This document shows positions 33,201 to 36,571 of a stretch of DNA of 36,571 nt, in pieces. The stretch comes from Actinomycetota bacterium (GTDB lineage Bacteria > Actinomycetota > Rubrobacteria > Rubrobacterales > Rubrobacteraceae), in assembly GCA_902810695.1 (NCBI GenBank), contig CADDYV010000035.1:1-36571 (forward strand). The letters run 5' to 3'. Made by a program: the position numbers and the translations under genes. The stretch's first letter is position 1; the number at the start of each line of letters is the position of its first letter. The notes below the pieces were generated by a model. It was not told the origin of the DNA and did no database searches. It was given only the letters and a program-made list of their open reading frames with translations.

Positions 33201-33758
33201 GTAGCTCTCCAAAAGGAAAGCTAAAGTGCTTTGAGGTGCTGGCTCAGAACGTAGCTCTGGTGGTGCTCTTCTACCAGTTCCATCTTTTCGGACACCCTCA
33301 GCTCCCGCCCAAGAGTTTTTGGTAGGGCCAGCTCGATCTCCTTCTGATCGATTATCCGCTTCAGATCCGCGATCCCCTTCTCGCGTGCTTGACCTCTTCA
33401 TTGCCACCAGAGACCTCCGCGCCATGCTCCAAAAATTGCTGCTTCCACTTGGAGATGGTAGTGTGGTGGGCACCGTAGATACGGCCGATCTCCACTTTGG
33501 AATACTCTCCCTGAAACGCTTCCAGCACCGGCTGAAATTTGAACTTCGGGATGTGTAGGTTTTGGGTTTGTTGTGAGCTATTGTCTCCTCTCCCTGCTCG
33601 AGGAGAAGATAGCATCTCCTGGGGCCGGGACTTTGGCGCTGTGAGTCGTTCGAACCTATGGGCGCACCTGCTACAGGCAAGGTTACACCGGGAGGAATGG
33701 TATTGGTCGCTGCATCTCCTGGGGGCTAAGCAGTTCGAGCAACCGCGAGGGAGGGGGC
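33200..33758 (-). mobile_element. IS3-type insertion sequence remnant
   Basis: This degenerate element lies between two truncated genes. It contains a decayed orfA-like transposase (33221-33553). The remaining stretch to 33758 has no recognisable gene; it holds a 13-bp direct repeat GCATCTCCTGGGG at 33612 and 33712, exactly 100 bp apart. No orfB and no clear terminal inverted repeats or target duplication were found, so the ends are approximate. Confidence 0.6.
33221..33553 (-). pseudogene. IS3-family transposase OrfA, frameshifted
   Basis: The minus strand encodes PKFKFQPVLEAFQGEYSK, then IGRIYGAHHTTISKWKQQFL, the helix-turn-helix of an IS3-type OrfA, followed by GAEVSGGNEEVKHAR. One frame then hits a stop while the family sequence resumes one base over (KGIADLKRIIDQKEIELA, then RELRVSEKMELVEEHHQSY) and ends at TAG near LKAL. 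The expected start ATG before PKF is ATC. The gene is therefore dead by both start loss and a frameshift near 33380. Confidence 0.75.
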
Positions 33759-33995
33759 TCACTCCGCGGGTGACACCTCAGCGAGGTCCCTCATTCGACG
33801 ATTTCTTTGTTCCCGCCAGTCCGCGCGCGACAATCCCGTGACAACGGCCGGAATGCCCGCCTGCACGATCGTCGGGCACATCTCGGCCGAGGTCGCCCAC
33901 CGCACCTCATGGCCGTCTGCCACCAGCGTCCGAGCAAGAGGCACCATCGGGTAGACGTAACCTACCACACCAACCGATGAGAACAGGACCCTCAC
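33759..33995 (-). pseudogene. glycosyltransferase, 5' fragment
   Basis: A GTG start overlaps the stop of the amidohydrolase (GTGA). The 78-residue product begins RVLFSSVGVVGYVYPMVPLA and continues LVADGHEVRWATSAEMCP, the N-terminal Rossmann half of an MGT/macrolide-type UDP- or NDP-sugar glycosyltransferase (normally about 400 residues). It ends in unrelated sequence where the IS remnant begins. Everything after about residue 60, including the donor-sugar domain, is gone. The overlap with the amidohydrolase shows the two were once an operon. Confidence 0.75.
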
Positions 33996-34993
33996 GCCCA
34001 GAGGATCTTCCTGATGTTGCCTTGGAAGATCGCGCTCTGCTCGGTCTGGTTGTTGATCGCGCCTTCGATGTCGGAGATCGTTCTCGGGATGAAGTACGAG
34101 CCAGCTTGTGCGTCGAACGGGGCGTCGGTTCCGAACAGCACTCGCTCGGTACCGAAGAAGTCGACGGCGCACCTGACACCGTGCTGTCCGCCGAACATCG
34201 CCGTGTCGATATAGAGCATCTTGAAGTAGTCGATCGGCTGCTTCTTGAGTTGCGCCAGCGCTTGGTCGAGATTGCCGCTGGGGTCCAGGTCGCCAAACGC
34301 GGGCATCATCTCGATCCGTCCAGAGAAGTGCGGGATCATGCCGCCTCCGTGGTGGGCGATCAGCTTCAGGTCCGGGTGCCGGTCGTAGATCCCCGCGAAG
34401 ATCAGCCTGGAGATGGTGATAGTCGTGTCGAACGTTCAGCCGAACACCTGCCAGAGCAGGAACGGAGTGGTTTCCGGTGGCGCCCCGGGTGTCGCTGGCG
34501 TCCGGAAGGGATGCAACCACACTCCCGCGCCCAGCTCCGCCATCGCGGCGAACAGCGGGTCGTAGTGGTCCTCGTGGAGGGGGAGGTTGAGTGCGTCCTC
34601 CTCGAGCTGTACCCCGAGGGCGCCGAGCTCGCGCACGCCGCGGATCGCCTCCTCGGTCGCCGCGTCGGGATCGGTGACCGGGGTGGCGGCCACGAATCCC
34701 GCGAAACGATCCGCATGCTGCGCGGCGATCTCGGCCATCTGTTCGTTGTTGCGACGCACGACGTCGACCAGAGTCGGAACGGACGGGGACTGAGTTCCGA
34801 ACACGTGCATCCCGGGGACGGGCGTCAGGACCTGCCGGTAATCGCCGTACGCGTCGATCACGCGGAGGCGGAACTCGATGTCGTGCAGCGCCCGCTGGGC
34901 CCGCAGGAACGCACCCGGCCCGCGTGGACCCTGCACGTCAAGATGACGGGCGTACGCCCGGGAAAGAACGTGTGTCCAGACGTCGATCCTCAT
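33992..34993 (-). pseudogene. amidohydrolase-2 family protein with in-frame TGA
   Basis: An amidohydrolase/decarboxylase of the ACMSD-like group, 333 codons with one in-frame TGA at 34436-34438 (codon 186). The frame before it (IDVWTHVLSRAYARHLD ... PFLLWQVFG) and after it (TFDTTITISRLIFAG, then LKLIAHHGGGMIPHFSGRIEM, then LFGTDAPFD) align end to end. Relatives usually have W at this place (FGW-x-FDTT), so TGG to TGA is the simplest cause. The metal residues HHGGG and the Asp in GTDAPFD are otherwise kept. The neighbours are decayed too. The start has AGGAGG seven bases upstream, paired in a leader hairpin. Confidence 0.75.
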
Positions 34994-35000
34994 CCTTTAC

Positions 35001-35016
35001 CCTCCTACCAAGGAGG
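35001..35016 (-). promoter_or_regulatory. hairpin covering the amidohydrolase ribosome site
   Basis: In the minus-strand RNA, CCUCCU (35011-35016) can pair perfectly with AGGAGG (35001-35006), the ribosome site seven bases before the start at 34993; the loop is UGGU. It shares three bases with the larger hairpin upstream, so the two may exclude each other. Confidence 0.5.
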
Positions 35017-35047
35017 CCCGGTGTTAGGGAACCCTAACACCGGGCCT
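35014..35047. repeat. perfect 34-bp palindrome
   Basis: Two 16-bp arms (AGGCCCGGTGTTAGGG and its complement) around an AA centre, with no mismatch. It lies 20 bp upstream of the amidohydrolase start and 85 bp after the stop of the membrane-protein gene. No U-run follows on either strand, so it is not a standard terminator. It could be an attenuator, an operator or part of a lost mobile element. Confidence 0.85.
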
Positions 35048-35132
35048 GTTGTTGAAGTCCGGTTGCGCGGGGGTTAGCTCGAGTGTGCGCGCTGTGTATC
35101 AACAAGATATATGAACCTTGAGGGTGCTCCGA

Positions 35133-35675
35133 TCACGCCATCGTACCAACGTGGGGATGAACGATGTTCCACCCATACCCGGCAATTGCTGCCGCGCCAA
35201 CTAATGCTCCCATAAATCCAAACATGTCTGCGAGGGGCTGAACGCCAGCAAACCCGCTCGCAAAATTGAGCACGCTACCTGCGATGAGCAGCCATCCGAT
35301 CCATACGGAAACTACCCGGGCGCGGCTCGTTCGCCACCCGACGATCAACGCCCCAAGAAGACCCACCAGGGCGCTCGTGAATGGAAGGGCATCATTGACA
35401 CCCGTTCCACCAGCAAGAAAGAACACATTGATAAGGAACGCCATGATGGCTCCGATGCCCAAAAGCAGGAGACCCAACTGCCCCAGCCGTCCGATCTGCG
35501 GCTGGCGTAACTGAATGGCCGGGAGACCAATGATAAAGAGGAGTGAACCGAGCAGGGTGATGCCGCGAATCAGGGGAGTGGGTGAACCGCTGAACAGATC
35601 GTCCCATGTAGCCGAGAGCAGGGAGATCCCGGCACTCACGAGCAAGGCCCATCCACCAAATAAACGGAACTCCAT
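35133..35675 (-). CDS. hypothetical multi-pass membrane protein
   Basis: A 180-residue protein with five to six hydrophobic helices and very short loops; only one basic loop (GWRTSRARV) stands out near residue 117. The ATG at 35675 has AGGAGG six bases upstream; a frame 26 codons longer reads through a hairpin and is not credible. I do not recognise a family with certainty; it resembles small DUF4386-like or unknown integral membrane proteins. It lies 93 bp after the SnoaL-like gene on the same strand. Confidence 0.7.
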   Translation of the reverse strand: MEFRLFGGWALLVSAGISLLSATWDDLFSGSPTPLIRGITLLGSLLFIIGLPAIQLRQPQIGRLGQLGLLLLGIGAIMAFLINVFFLAGGTGVNDALPFTSALVGLLGALIVGWRTSRARVVSVWIGWLLIAGSVLNFASGFAGVQPLADMFGFMGALVGAAAIAGYGWNIVHPHVGTMA

Positions 35676-35704
35676 AGATGCCTCCTTAACCCCGCTAGGC
35701 TCGC

Positions 35705-35751
35705 GGGCCCCATACGTCACAAGGCTATGCCTTAGCCCGCTCTTGGGGCCC
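35705..35751 (-). terminator. nested hairpin between SnoaL-like and membrane-protein genes
   Basis: The outer arms GGGCCCCA/TGGGGCCC (35705-35712 and 35744-35751) enclose an inner AAGGC-TAT-GCCTT stem (35721-35733). It lies just after the SnoaL-like stop on the minus strand. No clear U-run follows; it may be a terminator or a leader structure of the next gene. Confidence 0.4.
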
Positions 35752-35768
35752 ACTCTACATGTATAGGT

Positions 35769-36206
35769 TCACCCCGCCGGTGCCGGCGCCGGGATAAGGC
35801 CAAGTTGCTCGAGCATCAGGAGCCGGTCGAACATCAGGTTGAACGAGACATGCTCGCCGTCGCGGAATCGGAGCACCTGGATATACTCCAGCCTGACAGA
35901 GCGGCCGGTTGGCGATACGTCGCCGGTAGGGCTGTGGAGGATGCCGTTATGCGTCCCGGTGAACGTGCCTTCTTCGACAACGACGTCGTCGATTATATGA
36001 AGGCCGTGAACCTCGACGTGCGCGTCGGGGAAGGCCTGAAACCAGCCGCCGAAGAACCCGGCGCAGGCTGCCTTTCCTTCGCCGCGCATCCCGCCCGGCG
36101 CTTCGAAGACGACGTCGTCCGCGAGCACTTGCGCAAATCCGCCGATGTCGTGGGCGTTGAAGGTCTCCGTCCCTCTCTCGAAAGCCTCGCGTGTGGTCAT
36201 CGTCAT
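35769..36206 (-). CDS. SnoaL-like / NTF2-fold protein
   Basis: A 145-residue SnoaL-like (NTF2-fold) protein. It has the N-terminal helix REAFERGTETFNAHDIGGFA, then LADDVVFEAPGG, GFFGGWFQAFPDAHVEVHG and a C-terminal VLRFRDGEHVSFNLMFDRLLMLEQLGL, the usual order of helices and cone-shaped sheet. Such proteins are small-molecule cyclases, isomerases or hydrolases, or have no known activity; the substrate is unknown. The ATG at 36206 has AGGAGG six bases upstream, which rules out the longer open frame. It lies 62 bp downstream of the LuxR-family gene and may be under its control. Confidence 0.87.
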   Translation of the reverse strand: MTMTTREAFERGTETFNAHDIGGFAQVLADDVVFEAPGGMRGEGKAACAGFFGGWFQAFPDAHVEVHGLHIIDDVVVEEGTFTGTHNGILHSPTGDVSPTGRSVRLEYIQVLRFRDGEHVSFNLMFDRLLMLEQLGLIPAPAPAG

Positions 36207-36268
36207 GAGTAACCTCCTTCGGTCGATTGAGTGCACACCGAAGGATCGCGCAGGTGATGGGTTCTTCG

Positions 36269-36571
36269 CTAGAGGGTTGGTACCCTGGTATTTTCTCCTT
36301 CGAGCACCCGGGATAACTGCCCGCGACCCTCGATCCCGAGCTTGATGTACGCACGCGAGAGGTGGCCCTCGACGGTCTTGAGCGTCACGTAGAGCTCGTG
36401 GGCGATCTCGCGGTTGGAGCGGCCCGCGGCCGCCAGCCGCACGACACGAAGTTCGCTGGGGGTCAGCGCTTCCAGACCGGTGCGCCACTCGCGCCGCGGG
36501 CGGGCGCCGGTGGCTTTGAGTTCCTCGCGTGCGCGAACGGCCAGCGGCCGGGCGCCGCAGCGGGCGGCGAG
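36269..36571 (-). CDS. LuxR-family regulator, C-terminal end (5' partial)
   Basis: The last 100 residues of a LuxR-type regulator, cut by the window edge. The HTH reads LTPSELRVVRLAAAGRSNRE, then IAHELYVTLKTVEGHLSRAYIKLGI, the four-helix DNA-binding domain. The sequence before it (AARCGARPLAVRAREELKATGARPRR) is the linker typical of large ATP-binding LuxR (LAL) regulators, so the whole protein is probably around 900 residues. It is upstream of and in the same direction as the SnoaL-like gene. Confidence 0.88.
   Translation of the reverse strand, partial: LAARCGARPLAVRAREELKATGARPRREWRTGLEALTPSELRVVRLAAAGRSNREIAHELYVTLKTVEGHLSRAYIKLGIEGRGQLSRVLEGENTRVPTL

Noticed and set aside
34436-34438. 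Selenocysteine in the amidohydrolase
   Set aside because: The codon corresponds to a tryptophan in relatives, no redox partner is near, and the surrounding genes are decayed.
35014-35047. Intrinsic terminator
   Set aside because: The stem is perfect but neither strand has a following U-run; kept as a palindrome of unknown role.
1-36571. CRISPR array, prophage or complete transposon
   Set aside because: No regularly spaced direct repeats with unique spacers, no phage genes, and only one decayed IS fragment were seen.

Overview
The window reads as chromosomal DNA of a high-GC actinobacterium, most like a Rubrobacter-type lineage. This rests on the mostly high-GC coding sequence, frequent GGAGG ribosome sites, a DUF6230/DUF6114 pair (families known from Streptomyces and relatives), an LPxTG surface protein, actinobacterial-style PrpE and FadD enzymes, and a LuxR regulator of the large ATP-binding type. 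The genus is an inference; the phylum is fairly secure.

Layout. 1-4.3 kb: the 3' part of a GGDEF-EAL cyclic-di-GMP enzyme, an MFS exporter, a small secreted protein, and a tandem pair of DUF202 membrane proteins. 4.3-8.4 kb (minus strand): an APC amine/amino-acid permease, a glutamine-synthetase-like ligase and a FluG-type amidohydrolase, looking like an import, gamma-glutamylation and hydrolysis route for an amine, with a divergent TetR gene at 8.75 kb. 9.4-14.6 kb: a cell-surface block with a DUF6230 exported protein and DUF6114 membrane protein, a repeat-rich LPxTG wall-anchored protein, and a 945-residue two-enzyme peptidoglycan hydrolase (lytic transglycosylase plus M23 endopeptidase) with His-rich and Ser-rich tails.

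14.7-28.7 kb: a lipid and acyl-CoA block. It holds propionyl-CoA synthetase, then (minus strand) acyl-CoA dehydrogenase, FadI-type thiolase, FadB-type fusion enzyme, SDR and TetR regulator in what looks like one operon. Further on are an SDR and aldehyde dehydrogenase pair, a divergent long-chain acyl-CoA ligase, an SCP2 lipid-carrier protein and a dienelactone hydrolase. A 17-bp dyad, TGACTGA-N3-TCAGTCA, sits in the promoters of the beta-oxidation operon, of the SDR/ALDH-FadD divergent region and (one mismatch) of the SCP2 gene. Together with the TetR gene ending the operon this points to a FadR-like regulon that oxidises fatty alcohols or aldehydes and acids.

28.9-32.9 kb: two DHA2-family multidrug exporters, then an OsmC-family peroxidase-like gene with a single in-frame TGA exactly where the family's first catalytic cysteine codon belongs, followed by a hairpin that fits a bacterial SECIS element. 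I read this as an OsmC-like selenoprotein, the most interesting item in the window. 33-35 kb: a decayed accessory patch with a cytochrome P450 5' fragment, an IS3-type orfA remnant, a glycosyltransferase 5' fragment and an amidohydrolase with one in-frame stop, preceded by overlapping hairpins that could hide its ribosome site. 35.1-36.6 kb: a small membrane protein, a SnoaL-like protein and the 3' end of a LuxR-family regulator cut by the window edge.
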